Shown here in pieces: positions 16,316-25,341 of a stretch of DNA of 64,000 nucleotides. How positions within the stretch are numbered: the stretch's first letter is position 1; each line of letters starts with the position of its first letter. This DNA comes from Paenibacillus sp. FSL R7-0204. Lineage in GTDB: Bacteria; Bacillota; Bacilli; Paenibacillales; Paenibacillaceae. Where the stretch lies: positions 6,014,001 to 6,078,000 of the forward strand of contig NZ_JBBOCA010000001.1 of assembly GCF_038002225.1 (NCBI RefSeq). Direction: 5' to 3'. The notes beneath the pieces are model-generated. The model was not told the DNA's origin. It did not search any database and was given only the letters and a program-made list of their open reading frames with translations. A program made the position numbers and the translations under genes.

Positions 16316-17809
16316 GTGAGTAACAAGACAGCAATCAAAGAAGTCCCGTCCATTCCCAAGGGACCTATTCTTTTCGTAATGATTCTGGGTGCCTTTCTGG
16401 CTACACTGAATCAAACCATCATGAGCGTTGCTACACCCGAGTTGATGCATGACTTCAATATTACGGCGGCCACGGCCCAGTGGCTGACTACCGGCTATAT
16501 GCTGGTTAACGGTGTGCTGATTCCAATTACGGCCTATCTGATGCAGCGCTTCACTACCCGGGAGCTGTTCCAGGCCTCGATGTTTATTTTCTTTGCGGGT
16601 ACCCTTGTATCGGCGCTCGCTGGAAGCTTCCCGGTGCTGCTTACCGGACGGATGATTCAGGCTGCCGGTGCCGGCATTATTATGCCGCTGCTCACCCAGG
16701 TTATTTTGACCCTCTTCCCGCGTGAAAAAAGAGGAGCCGCCATGGGGATGGTCGGGCTCGCCATTATCTTCGCCCCGGCTATCGGCCCTACGCTGGCCGG
16801 ATATATTATGGAACGTTATTCATGGGAGATGATGTTCTACGGCATGCTTCCGCTCACGGTTATAGTCATCGTATGCGGTTTTATTTATCTGAGAAATGTG
16901 GCCGAACGTTCTTTTCCCAAAATCGACATTACCAGCGTGATCCTGTCCACTATCGGATTCGGCACCCTGCTCTACGGCTTCAGCCGGGCAGCCAGCGCTG
17001 GCTGGTCCAGTGCAGAGGTGTTATTGTCGCTGGCCGCAGGCGCTATATCGCTTGGATTATTCATATGGAAGCAGCTCACTTCAGAGAGTCCGCTGCTTGA
17101 TCTGCGGGCCTTCCAGTATAATATGTTCTCCTTGACCACCGTTATCAGTGTGGCAGTTACGATTGTGATGTACGCGGATATGATGCTGCTGCCGCTCTAT
17201 CTGCAGAATGCCCGCGGCTTCACCGCTATGGAATCCGGCCTGCTGCTGCTGCCCGGCGCAGTGATTATGGGCGCGCTGATGCCGGTCACCGGTAAGCTGT
17301 TCGACCGCTTCGGAGCGAAATGGCTCGCCATTATCGGCCTGACGATCACTATTCTGACTACACTCAGCTTCGTGAATCTTACAGACTCGACAAGCTACGG
17401 TTATTTGATGCTGATGTCCACCGGCCGCCGGATCGGAATGGCCTTGCTGCTGATGCCTATTCAGACCCTCGGGCTGAATCAGCTGCCCTCCAGGCTGAAT
17501 TCACATGGTACAGCGATCTCCAATACCGTAAGGCAAGTCGCCGGCGCAGTTGGTACTTCTCTGCTGGTCACCGTGATGACCAGCCGTACCGCCACTCACT
17601 TCCAGGAACTCGCAGCCAGCGGCGGAACTGCCGGCGAGACGCATCAGCATATGCTGATGGAGGCTTCCATCCAGGGCATCAACGATTCCTATCTGGTTAT
17701 TGTGGGCATCGGAATTATCGGGCTCTTACTCTCCTTCTTCATTAAGAAGGTTGGTCAGGCCAAGGAACCGGCCCTGAAGCAGCATACTGTTGTCGCCGGG
17801 AAGGTCTAA
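16316..17809 (+). CDS. MFS drug efflux transporter, DHA2 (EmrB/QacA) family
   Basis: This is a 497-residue membrane protein with about 14 predicted transmembrane helices. LNQTIMSVATPEL lies in helix 1, WLTTGYMLV in helix 2, and the GRMIQAAGAGIIMPL region follows, all typical of DHA2 drug:H+ antiporters. It should export drugs or lipophilic cations across the cytoplasmic membrane. The start is read as GTG 16316, because AAAGGA sits 9 nt upstream; a TTG at 16298 is in frame but has no site. It is controlled most likely by the divergent TetR protein. A hairpin follows the gene. Confidence 0.92.
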   Translation: MSNKTAIKEVPSIPKGPILFVMILGAFLATLNQTIMSVATPELMHDFNITAATAQWLTTGYMLVNGVLIPITAYLMQRFTTRELFQASMFIFFAGTLVSALAGSFPVLLTGRMIQAAGAGIIMPLLTQVILTLFPREKRGAAMGMVGLAIIFAPAIGPTLAGYIMERYSWEMMFYGMLPLTVIVIVCGFIYLRNVAERSFPKIDITSVILSTIGFGTLLYGFSRAASAGWSSAEVLLSLAAGAISLGLFIWKQLTSESPLLDLRAFQYNMFSLTTVISVAVTIVMYADMMLLPLYLQNARGFTAMESGLLLLPGAVIMGALMPVTGKLFDRFGAKWLAIIGLTITILTTLSFVNLTDSTSYGYLMLMSTGRRIGMALLLMPIQTLGLNQLPSRLNSHGTAISNTVRQVAGAVGTSLLVTVMTSRTATHFQELAASGGTAGETHQHMLMEASIQGINDSYLVIVGIGIIGLLLSFFIKKVGQAKEPALKQHTVVAGKV

Positions 17810-17850
17810 GGAGAGCGCCTGATGCTTTGCTATTTCAGAGGCTTCATACA

Positions 17851-17888
17851 GAAGAAGACCCGTGGAGCGTACTCCATGGGTCTTCTTC
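17851..17888 (+). terminator. Terminator-like hairpin after the efflux pump
   Basis: The arms 17851-17867 and 17872-17888 pair over 17 bp with one G-T pair and a 4-nt loop. The T-run is weak, so termination is likely but not certain. Confidence 0.6.
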
Positions 17889-17970
17889 CGCATCTCGCAT
17901 ATACGTAGCGCTTATAGTACAATGATATCCTGACTGCTTATTATATTAAGAAAAGTAAGAGGTGCCCAAA

Positions 17971-18261
17971 ATGGCTATCAGCTTCACGAAATCAATGCTT
18001 AACCGCCTGAACCAGGAAATCACAGAGATGGAAGCCGGTATGACAGAGCTGCAGAAGAAGACCCGCAAGACCAAGCTTAAGATCAACCAGCTGGAAAAAG
18101 ACTGCAAGCTAAGCTCATCCCCAAGCTCCCTCAGCAGTAAAATGAGCCGCATCACCAAGCTGCAGGCTGAACTCAAAAAAATCTCCCAGCAGCAGTTAGA
18201 GCTGTCCAAGGAGATTAACAAAAAGAAAACGCTACGCGCCCAGCTGCCTTCTGCGGAGTAA
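17971..18261 (+). CDS. Small coiled-coil protein of unknown function
   Basis: The product has 96 residues, rich in Lys, Glu, Gln and Leu, with heptad-like spacing over nearly its whole length (MLNRLNQEITEMEAGM, then LQAELKKISQQQLELSKEI). No enzymatic motif, signal or membrane segment is seen. AAGAGGTG lies 6 nt before ATG 17971, which is preferred to an in-frame GTG at 17962 that overlaps the site. It stands alone between an efflux gene and a convergent membrane protein gene. A reading frame of similar length on the opposite strand lacks a good start and is probably a shadow. Confidence 0.65.
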   Translation: MAISFTKSMLNRLNQEITEMEAGMTELQKKTRKTKLKINQLEKDCKLSSSPSSLSSKMSRITKLQAELKKISQQQLELSKEINKKKTLRAQLPSAE

Positions 18262-18305
18262 TCCCAGACTGCGGCTCCGGCTATTTCCAAAGCAAGCAGC
18301 GGCCG

Positions 18306-18647
18306 TTATCTTGAGGGGCTTAGCCGGGCGCGCATCCAGATTAACAGGTAAATGACGCATAAGAACATCCAAAAATCATTGGCGAATATACTCTGCCCCA
18401 GCGCTAGGGACAGCAGAGCATGATACACGCACGTGAATACCAGCAGTGATACTAACGCTACCGTCATCGTTCTGCCGGATACCTGCTTCGGAATCCTGAT
18501 TTTGGAAATAAAATAAGCAGCGGCTACCGCTACAGTGATCGATAATACGATTCTCAGATTCTGATTCTCCAGCACATCGTGCAAGGTAATGATTAACGCC
18601 AGCATAAAAAAACCCGCAATGACCTGCAACTTGCCTCTGGTCTTCAT
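18306..18647 (-). CDS. Small integral membrane protein
   Basis: The product has 113 residues with about four hydrophobic segments (VIAGFFMLALIITL, IVLSITVAVAAAYFI, VALVSLLVFTCVYHALL, FWMFLCVIYLLIWM) and a basic C-terminus. Start ATG 18647 follows AGGAGGGATCAA, one of the best ribosome-binding sites here; the frame extends upstream to 18698 without such a site. The family is not recognised. It resembles small membrane proteins of unknown function common in Paenibacillus. Confidence 0.8.
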   Translation of the reverse strand: MKTRGKLQVIAGFFMLALIITLHDVLENQNLRIVLSITVAVAAAYFISKIRIPKQVSGRTMTVALVSLLVFTCVYHALLSLALGQSIFANDFWMFLCVIYLLIWMRARLSPSR

Positions 18648-18752
18648 TTGATCCCTCCTGAACATATTAATTCTATTTCCTTCTATTTTATCCCACAATC
18701 TCCCTGTTTGTCTGTGATCTATGGCAATTTATCATGCGGAAATTAAATGCAG

Positions 18753-18783
18753 AAAGAACCAAAGGAACGGATTCCCTTGGTTC
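18753..18783 (-). terminator. Terminator of the ABC transporter gene
   Basis: A 12-bp stem (18756-18767 with 18772-18783, one mismatch, 4-nt loop) is followed on the minus strand by a T-rich tract. A second perfect 8-bp hairpin (18810-18817 with 18823-18830) lies between it and the stop codon. Confidence 0.7.
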
Positions 18784-18837
18784 TTCGTCATTTCATCATT
18801 TCGTTTTTTCAGTCCGGCTAATCCGGACTGCGGCTGT

Positions 18838-21216
18838 TTATTCACTGCGCAGGGCAGTCACCGGGTCCTTCTTCGCTGCCATCTTGGCCGGGATAGCTCC
18901 ACCAAGCATAGTCAGCAGAACGCTAATGACACCAAGAATGAGCGCGTGGAGCGGATTCAGCTGGGCGACATTTTTCAGCTCCGTCAGGTTGTAGAGGACT
19001 GCATTGACCGGGATGGTCAGCAGATAAGTGATGCCGATGCCCAGAATCCCCGAGCATGCCCCGATAATGAAGGTCTCGGCATTGAACACCCGCGTGATAT
19101 CCTTCTTACGGGCACCCAGTGCACGCAATACGCCGATCTCCTTCGTACGTTCCATCACGGAAATATACGTAATGATCGCAATCATGATCAGGGAGACCAC
19201 CAGAGAAATCGCCGCAAAAGCAATCAGCACCATCGTAATCCCGTCCATAATTCCGCCGGAAATATTCGTCACAATCGCCGCAAGGTCAGTGTACTGCACC
19301 TGATCCTCCGCCGCTTTGCCTTCATTCCATTTGTCCAGATAAGCATTTACGGATTCCTTCGCACTGAAATCAATCGGATACAGCGAGACTGCTGTCGGGA
19401 TATCCGTCGCTCCCAGCGCTGCAAGGGCATTCTCCTTCGTGAGCGCGGCCATGCCGGCAGCGGCGTTCTGACCCGCATTCATGATTGGTGACCCGCCCAT
19501 CGGGCCGGTTGAACCCGAGCCTGCGAGACCATCCGACAGCCCCTGTCCCGTTAACACATTGATATCTGCCTTCTCTTGGGCCAGGACAATCTCGGATTTC
19601 TGCGCATCAGCAATGAAGGAAGCCGCCAACTCATCAGAGTAGATCAGACCAGGCGACAGCGTTGAGATCCTCGACCCTTCCTGTGCCCGCAGCACACCTA
19701 CAATGTTAAGGGTAACCGCCTTGGGACTGTTATAGAGATCCTTCAGATCCCCTCCGGTTGCATTGACCACAAACTGTTCGCCATTCTTTTTATAATAGTC
19801 ATTGTTATTGATCAATTTCAGTTGTGTTCCGACCAGATCACTCAGATTGATGCTTTTGGCTTCATAATCCAGTCCGAGCGCATCCACTGCCGCATTGGTC
19901 AGACGGTTGTATTGATCGACGATGAGCACCAGATCCGTCTTCTCTGTAGGGAACTTTCCCTCCAGCAGATCATAGTACTGCTCCAGGTAACTTCCCGAGT
20001 CACCGCCCTGTTTGCTGGGATAAGGGGCTACAGTAATCTTGCTTTTATCCAGCGCTGCCGCCTTGTCCCCGTCCTTCACCAGCCAATTCATATTCACACT
20101 GCGGGTATAGGAGACGCCGTCCAGCAGCTTGGGATCGATCCCCTCCAGATACTTCATATACTCCTTGGTCAGCACATTCACATGCATGGCTGAGTTCACA
20201 GTCGGGTCATACGGGAAAAGCTTTTTCTCTGCCGGGTATGAGGTAAGCTCTGTGTTCTCCTTGCCGGGAGGGCCCGCATTCTGCAGATTGACCGCCGTCT
20301 GGTTGATGGAGATCGGGAAGTTGGATAAGGCCCCGGTCTCATAGGAGCTGATCTGTTTGTCGAAGCCATTGGACAGGGACAGGATCAGCGCGATACCGAT
20401 AATCCCGATACTGGAGGCAAAAGCGGTCAATCCCGTGCGCCATTTCTTGGTGGCAATGTTTTTGCCGGATAATTTCAGCGCTGTGAAAAAGCTCATGCTT
20501 GTCTGCTTCAGCTTGTACGCACTTGAGATCTTCTGCGTAGCCAGCGGATTGCTGTCCGAGATCGCATGACCGTCTGAGAAGCGGATAACCCGGTCTGCAT
20601 AATTCTCCGCCAGCTCCGGGTTATGGGTAACCATAATGACCAGCTTATCCTCGGCAATGGTCTTGATCAGCTCCATGATCTGCTCACTCGTCTCCGAATC
20701 CAAGGCCCCGGTAGGCTCATCGGCCAGGATAATATCGGGATTGTTCGCGAGCGCCCGGGCGATGGCTACACGCTGCATCTGTCCGCCGGAGAGCTGGTTC
20801 GGCTTTTTGTGCACATGATCCTTAAGGCCCACCTTCTCCAGCACCTCCAGCGCCTTACGGTGCTTCTCGGCAGAGGATACCCCGCTGAGCGTCATCCCCA
20901 TCTCCACGTTGTCCGTGATGCTTAAGTGCGAGATCAGATTATAGCTCTGAAAAATAAAGCCGACACTGTTATTGCGGTACGCATCCCACTCGCTGTCCTT
21001 GAAGCGCTCCGTCGATTGACCGTTAATGATCAGCTCTCCGCTGTCATACTGATCCAGTCCGCCAACGATGTTGAGCAGCGTGGTCTTGCCTGATCCGCTC
21101 TGTCCCAGAATCGCAACGAACTCACTTTCTCTGAAATTGAGATTTACTTTATCCAGTGCAACTTGAGTGAATTCGCCGGTCTTATAGCTCTTGGTGATGT
21201 TTTTTAATTGCAGCAT
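18838..21216 (-). CDS. ABC transporter, ATPase-permease fusion (MacB/FtsX type)
   Basis: This is a 792-residue fusion. The N-terminal ATPase (1-230) has Walker A GQSGSGKT near residue 38, signature LSGGQMQRV near 142, Walker B IILADEP near 162, and a switch His in MVTHN. The C-terminal FtsX/MacB permease has one helix near 265-285, a large extracellular domain of about 350 residues, and a three-helix end ([15 protein letters not shown] near 655 onward). Such proteins are mechanotransmission or antimicrobial-peptide-resistance transporters rather than classic importers. AAGGGAG lies upstream of the ATG. The gene is divergent from an OmpR/HisKA two-component system, which probably senses cell-envelope stress and switches it on. 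An ATPase fused to its permease is less common in Firmicutes than split BceAB pairs. Confidence 0.9.
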   Translation of the reverse strand: MLQLKNITKSYKTGEFTQVALDKVNLNFRESEFVAILGQSGSGKTTLLNIVGGLDQYDSGELIINGQSTERFKDSEWDAYRNNSVGFIFQSYNLISHLSITDNVEMGMTLSGVSSAEKHRKALEVLEKVGLKDHVHKKPNQLSGGQMQRVAIARALANNPDIILADEPTGALDSETSEQIMELIKTIAEDKLVIMVTHNPELAENYADRVIRFSDGHAISDSNPLATQKISSAYKLKQTSMSFFTALKLSGKNIATKKWRTGLTAFASSIGIIGIALILSLSNGFDKQISSYETGALSNFPISINQTAVNLQNAGPPGKENTELTSYPAEKKLFPYDPTVNSAMHVNVLTKEYMKYLEGIDPKLLDGVSYTRSVNMNWLVKDGDKAAALDKSKITVAPYPSKQGGDSGSYLEQYYDLLEGKFPTEKTDLVLIVDQYNRLTNAAVDALGLDYEAKSINLSDLVGTQLKLINNNDYYKKNGEQFVVNATGGDLKDLYNSPKAVTLNIVGVLRAQEGSRISTLSPGLIYSDELAASFIADAQKSEIVLAQEKADINVLTGQGLSDGLAGSGSTGPMGGSPIMNAGQNAAAGMAALTKENALAALGATDIPTAVSLYPIDFSAKESVNAYLDKWNEGKAAEDQVQYTDLAAIVTNISGGIMDGITMVLIAFAAISLVVSLIMIAIITYISVMERTKEIGVLRALGARKKDITRVFNAETFIIGACSGILGIGITYLLTIPVNAVLYNLTELKNVAQLNPLHALILGVISVLLTMLGGAIPAKMAAKKDPVTALRSE

Positions 21217-21431
21217 TGTGCAGTCTCCCTTTCCATTCCTGTACTCTTATTCTCTGTATGTGCTTCGTATTTCCTGTCCTGCTGTTCCCCAGTATAATCG
21301 TCCAATATAAACTAAACCTAAACTCCCGGTTGAGATTAAGTTGATCTTCATGAGGTATACTGGAAGAATCCGCAAAACATCTATACAAGCTATACGTTCT
21401 ATTACATGGAACCGTTCCAGGAGGAGAATCT

Positions 21432-22106
21432 ATGTTTACTATTCTTGTAGTCGAGGACGATGCCAAGCTGCGCCAGCTCTTCTGCACTGTACTGACCAGA
21501 CACGGCTACCGCGCGGTTCCGGCTATGAATGGCGGGGATGCGCTGGAGATGCTGGATAAGGAATATATCGATCTGATGATCTGCGATATTATGATGCCGG
21601 TAATGGACGGCTTTGAGCTGACACGGATGATCCGGGACAACAACAGCCAGCTTCCGGTCCTGATGGTGACGGCGCGGGAGACTTTTGCCGATAAACAGCA
21701 GGGCTTCCTCGTTGGCATCGATGATTATATGGTCAAGCCGGTCAATGTGAATGAGATGATCCTGCGTGTCGGGGCGCTGCTGCGCCGGGCCAAAATCATC
21801 AGTGAACGCAAAATCGAATGGGCAGAAACGGTGCTGGACTATGATGCACTAACCGTGATTCAGGGGCCTGAGAGCATCGTGCTGCCGCAGAAGGAATTCT
21901 ATCTCCTCTATAAAATGGTCTCTTATCCGAACAAAATTTTCACCAAGCAACAGCTTATGGATGAAATCTGGGGGATGGATTCCGAGTCGGATGAGCATAC
22001 GGTGGTGGTCCACATTAACCGGCTGCGGGAGCGTTTCCGGGACAACCCGGATTTTGAAATCGTCACGGTCAGAGGGCTTGGCTATAAGGCGGTGAAACGG
22101 GGATGA
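21432..22106 (+). CDS. OmpR/PhoB family response regulator
   Basis: The product has 224 residues. The receiver domain contains the acidic pair EDD at 8-10, the phosphoacceptor Asp in ICDIMMP near residue 53, and Lys in MVKPVN near 102. The C-terminal winged helix ends in VTVRGLGYKAV. The start follows CCAGGAGGAGAATCT, a very strong ribosome-binding site. The kinase gene overlaps its end by 4 bp (ATGA), so the two are translationally coupled. The likely target is the divergent ABC transporter. Direct repeats of the type AAACTAAACC in the intergenic region near 21310-21325 could be its binding site. Confidence 0.95.
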   Translation: MFTILVVEDDAKLRQLFCTVLTRHGYRAVPAMNGGDALEMLDKEYIDLMICDIMMPVMDGFELTRMIRDNNSQLPVLMVTARETFADKQQGFLVGIDDYMVKPVNVNEMILRVGALLRRAKIISERKIEWAETVLDYDALTVIQGPESIVLPQKEFYLLYKMVSYPNKIFTKQQLMDEIWGMDSESDEHTVVVHINRLRERFRDNPDFEIVTVRGLGYKAVKRG

Positions 22107-23146
22107 TCCGGGGGAGAAACCGAGGGCTATGGTGGTATTTCGTCTCGATGGTGTTCATAATCATTCTGTTCTTTGTGTGTATTCTGTCTGTGCTGGCGTA
22201 CCTGTATTTCCGGGTAGGGAATAATACAATTGGGCACCGCAATATGTTCCCGCCCGTGCTCATGATGATGCTGTTCAGCGTGGTCATCGGGACTACGATC
22301 AGTATTATGGTCGGCAAAAAAATTCTGGCCCCGATCACAGACTTCAGCCGCGCGGCCAAAGAGATTGCCAGGGGCAACTTCGACATCTATCTGAATGAGT
22401 CGCACCGTGTGGATGAGATCAGTGAAGTCGCGCATCACTTCAATCTTATGGTTCAGGAGCTGCGCAGCATCGAGACCCTGCGCAATGACTTCGTCGTGAA
22501 TGTGTCTCACGAATTCAAGACGCCTATTGCGGCGATAGAAGGGTACGCCATGCTGCTGCAGGAGGAGAATCTGAGCAAGGCGGAGCATGACGAATACACC
22601 GGAATGATTATCGAGAGCTCACGGCAGCTGTCCAATCTGTCCGGTAACATCCTCAAGATATCCAAGCTGGAGAACCAGGAGATGCTCTCAGAGCTGGCCG
22701 AATATCCGCTGGATGAGCAGCTCCGGCAGGCACTGCTGCTGCTGGAATCCCTCTGGTCCGCCAAGCAGCTGAACCTGGATATTGAGCTGGATGAGCAGCG
22801 GTATTATGGCAACGAGGAGCTGATGATGCAGGTGTGGCTCAATGTGCTCGGCAATGCGATCAAGTTCACGCCGGTGGGCGGAACGATCTCGGTCGCGCTC
22901 CACTCGGACGGGACCTGGATCTCGGTGGTCATCGCGGACACCGGCACCGGCATGACCCCGAAGGTGCGTAAGCACATCTTCGAGAAGTTCTACCAGGGCG
23001 ACCCCGCCCGCTCCGCCGGAGGCAACGGCCTCGGCCTGCCGCTGGCCGCGCGCATCATCAGCCTGAGCAAAGGCACCATCGAGGTGCGCAGCGAGCCGGG
23101 CCAGGGCTCGGCGTTCACGATCAAGCTGCCGGTGGGCGGGGCTTGA
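22103..23146 (+). CDS. Sensor histidine kinase of the ABC-linked two-component system
   Basis: The product has 347 residues. There are two transmembrane helices (about 10-33 and 48-70) with a very short extracellular loop. A HAMP domain, HisKA with the phosphorylated His in VSHEFKTPIAAIEG, and a HATPase domain with NAIKFTPVGG, DTGTGM and GNGLGLPL follow. A short sensing loop is typical of kinases that sense envelope stress through a partner transporter, which fits the neighbouring FtsX-type ABC protein. The GC content of the last 200 bp is unusually high for the window. Confidence 0.94.
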   Translation: MIRGRNRGLWWYFVSMVFIIILFFVCILSVLAYLYFRVGNNTIGHRNMFPPVLMMMLFSVVIGTTISIMVGKKILAPITDFSRAAKEIARGNFDIYLNESHRVDEISEVAHHFNLMVQELRSIETLRNDFVVNVSHEFKTPIAAIEGYAMLLQEENLSKAEHDEYTGMIIESSRQLSNLSGNILKISKLENQEMLSELAEYPLDEQLRQALLLLESLWSAKQLNLDIELDEQRYYGNEELMMQVWLNVLGNAIKFTPVGGTISVALHSDGTWISVVIADTGTGMTPKVRKHIFEKFYQGDPARSAGGNGLGLPLAARIISLSKGTIEVRSEPGQGSAFTIKLPVGGA

Positions 23147-23181
23147 CCGGAAGGCTGACGGGAGGCGGGGCTTGAGGGGTT

Positions 23182-23240
23182 GGGCGTGCGCCCTTTTGTG
23201 ACCGCTTGCGGGGGATCAGAGGGATTTATCCCTCTCATTT
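23182..23240. terminator. Hairpins between convergent kinase and nuclease genes
   Basis: GGGC-GTGC-GCCC followed by TTTT at 23182-23197 can end the kinase transcript. AGAGGGAT-TT-ATCCCTCT at 23218-23235 is a perfect short palindrome in the same gap. Confidence 0.5.
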
Positions 23241-23280
23241 CCTCCCCGCGCCCACTTTTGGCGGGATCAGACGTTACTAT

Positions 23281-23961
23281 CTACCATATCTCATTATCCA
23301 TAATAGATGGAACAAGCTCATACCGGCAGATTCTATTACTTCCTTGTAACAAGACAGGCGTAAGCTTGCCTTTGTCACACAAACTATTCAAGTTTTTCTT
23401 CACCGTTCGCGGATCAATACCAAGCCCCTTCACCACATCCACCGGCCGAATCATGCCATTCATCCGGCTCGCCATGTGCAGTATGTCGTGCTCAATCCTC
23501 GTAAATTGGCTTCTCCCCTCAGAACGGGTTTTTAACAAACATGGGGTTAGCAAAGCTTTCAGCAGGGAGATGGTCTGCTCCGGTGCGGACTCCAGATCAT
23601 CGTAAGGGATGGCGATGACGCGGTATCCGGCAATCTGCAGATACGTTTCCCGGTTCAGCTCCTGGCGGTAGCGGGTGCGGTCCGTGTTCTGAACATGCGG
23701 CCCATATCCCTTGATCTCAATAGCGAACTTAACCGGTCCCGGCTTCCACACAAAATCCACAAAATACGGCCTGCCCCGCCAGTCTGCTACCTCGTACTCC
23801 GGATGAAGATCATCCATATTCCCGAAAATCGGCCACCACACCCGCTCCACAAACATCTGCTCGCCGTGCCGGTGCCCCCGCTCCAGGCGGTCCAGACGTT
23901 CCCCTGCCCTGCATTTCTTATGATACTCCAGCCATCTATCATGCTCTTCAGCAAATCCCAT
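23281..23961 (-). CDS. Predicted PD-(D/E)XK-like endonuclease with C-terminal winged-helix-like domain
   Basis: The product has 226 residues. The N-terminal half contains a restriction-endonuclease-like core: VDFVW (Asp) followed by FAIEIKGYG (E-x-K) near residues 83-97, then a conserved helix and strand (YLQIAGYRVIAIPYDDL), as in DUF559/Vsr-type nucleases. The C-terminal 90 residues (FTRIEHDILHMASRMNGMI, DVVKGLGIDPRTVKKNLNSL) look like a winged helix-turn-helix. AGGAGG lies 9 nt before ATG 23961; an in-frame TTG at 23982 overlaps that site. It stands alone. The role could be DNA repair or defence; nothing nearby decides it. Confidence 0.7.
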   Translation of the reverse strand: MGFAEEHDRWLEYHKKCRAGERLDRLERGHRHGEQMFVERVWWPIFGNMDDLHPEYEVADWRGRPYFVDFVWKPGPVKFAIEIKGYGPHVQNTDRTRYRQELNRETYLQIAGYRVIAIPYDDLESAPEQTISLLKALLTPCLLKTRSEGRSQFTRIEHDILHMASRMNGMIRPVDVVKGLGIDPRTVKKNLNSLCDKGKLTPVLLQGSNRICRYELVPSIMDNEIW

Positions 23962-24002
23962 TCCTCTCTTCCTCCTCTGCAAAATCAGGCATATTCACGC
24001 AC

Positions 24003-24038
24003 AAAAAATCCCGCACCCGATCAATCAGGGTGCGGGAT
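24003..24038 (-). terminator. Strong terminator of the Gfo/Idh oxidoreductase gene
   Basis: A perfect 11-bp stem (24008-24018 with 24028-24038, 9-nt loop) is followed on the minus strand by six T. It ends the minus-strand run that starts with the oligosaccharide uptake genes. Confidence 0.92.
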
Positions 24039-24145
24039 GTGCTTCATCCGTTTTACAAATTATAGTATCGCCACACTGCAAGCGTCAATAACGTCCTTCA
24101 CCAGCGGATCAACTTTGCTTCCATGTGTACCTCCCCGCCACAACC

Positions 24146-25228
24146 CTACTTCCCCTCCGCCCAGCACATCCGCTCTGTTCTTATGGCTTCGCCGGACTCG
24201 ATGGCCTTCTCAATCATCCTGCCGAGGTATACGTCCTGCGAGGCTTCCTCCAGTCCGTAGAAGCCGGGGCCGCCAGCGGCATAGAGGGCCATCTTATCCA
24301 GACAGGACGCAATGGCGAGCTCATCATCGTACAACCGGGCAGGGATGAACGGATTGGTATAGAGCCATTGCTCTCCGCAAATAATCCCCTGGAGGTAATA
24401 GCCTTCGGCATTCTCCTGTTCTCCACGGTTGATGCGCTTCAGCTCCATTTGCAGAGGCACCAGATTCTCCTGTTGGATCAGCACCCGGTTATCGAAGATC
24501 TCCCCGCGTTCTCCGCGCACGTTAAGATGATTCGAGCGCGTCCATGAACGGTGCTGGTCCTTGGTGAAATCGTAAATGCCCAGCCGGTCTCCGAAATCCA
24601 GCCAGGCCAGTTCCCTGTGCAGCGGAATCAGCTTGTCTTCAGCCGGAGGGCCGCTGCGGGTTGGGCCATAAGCCCAGCTGGAGTCGAACCGCATCCCCCG
24701 GATGACCGCCTCCTCGAACCCGATGCCAAGCATCCTGCGCATCAGTGCTGCCCCATGATACAGATGAGATACGGAAACTGTCGTCTCGGTGATTCTGCCC
24801 AACCTGCCAGAGCGGATCAGCGATAGCCGCGCCTCTTGAACCGGATGATACGGGTACTGCTCTGCGACTTGTATCCAGGCCCCGTGCACGGTCAACTCCT
24901 TATGCAGCTGCTCCAGCTCTTCCAGACTGGAGGCAGGCGGTGTCTCTGTCAACGCTGGAAGGCCAATCTCTGCCAGCCGGTACAAATAGTTCATTGCCGC
25001 CCCGCCGCCGACAGAGACCACTGCGAAATCCGGGTCCTCACTGCGCAGCAGCTCGTCAAGGGAACGGTATGTTTGAACGCCCCACTCTGTTTCTATCAAC
25101 TGTCCCTGGGCCCGGTCTCTGACTACCAGGCCGCCAACCCGGAACAGATCCGGCAAGACCCTGGCAATTCGTAGATAATACTGTGCGCGGAATCCGGCTC
25201 CGCCGATAATACTGAAGTTAACGGGCAT
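24146..25228 (-). CDS. Gfo/Idh/MocA family oxidoreductase
   Basis: The product has 360 residues. The Rossmann N-terminus reads VNFSIIGGAGFRAQYYLRIA, a GxGxxx variant. The usual EKP motif of the family is replaced by TETPPASS near residue 110, so classic dehydrogenase chemistry may be altered. AEQYPYHP and HLYHGAALMRRMLG follow in the C-terminal half. Family members are NAD(P)-dependent sugar or sugar-alcohol dehydrogenases. ATG 25228 follows GGGGAGG. It lies downstream of the YesM/YesN and ABC genes on the same strand and probably processes the imported sugar. Confidence 0.8.
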   Translation of the reverse strand: MPVNFSIIGGAGFRAQYYLRIARVLPDLFRVGGLVVRDRAQGQLIETEWGVQTYRSLDELLRSEDPDFAVVSVGGGAAMNYLYRLAEIGLPALTETPPASSLEELEQLHKELTVHGAWIQVAEQYPYHPVQEARLSLIRSGRLGRITETTVSVSHLYHGAALMRRMLGIGFEEAVIRGMRFDSSWAYGPTRSGPPAEDKLIPLHRELAWLDFGDRLGIYDFTKDQHRSWTRSNHLNVRGERGEIFDNRVLIQQENLVPLQMELKRINRGEQENAEGYYLQGIICGEQWLYTNPFIPARLYDDELAIASCLDKMALYAAGGPGFYGLEEASQDVYLGRMIEKAIESGEAIRTERMCWAEGK

Positions 25229-25341
25229 AACACTGTCCTCCCCGATGGCACATTGATGTTGATGCAGCTTTAGCCGCAAGTCCCTGCTCCGTCATCGCGG
25301 CTTCTACCATCATACTTGTCTCTGGCGGATTATATGTGTCA

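Noticed and set aside
17851..17888. Long hairpin considered as a tRNA or small RNA gene
   Set aside because: A single stem with a 4-nt loop and no cloverleaf; better read as a terminator-like hairpin after the efflux gene.
17946..18290. 114-residue open frame on the minus strand
   Set aside because: It is antisense to the small coiled-coil gene, with no good start site; the plus-strand frame has a clear ribosome-binding site.
18810..18830. Perfect 8-bp hairpin after the ABC gene considered as its terminator
   Set aside because: On the minus strand it is followed by an A-run, not T; the hairpin at 18756-18783 fits better.
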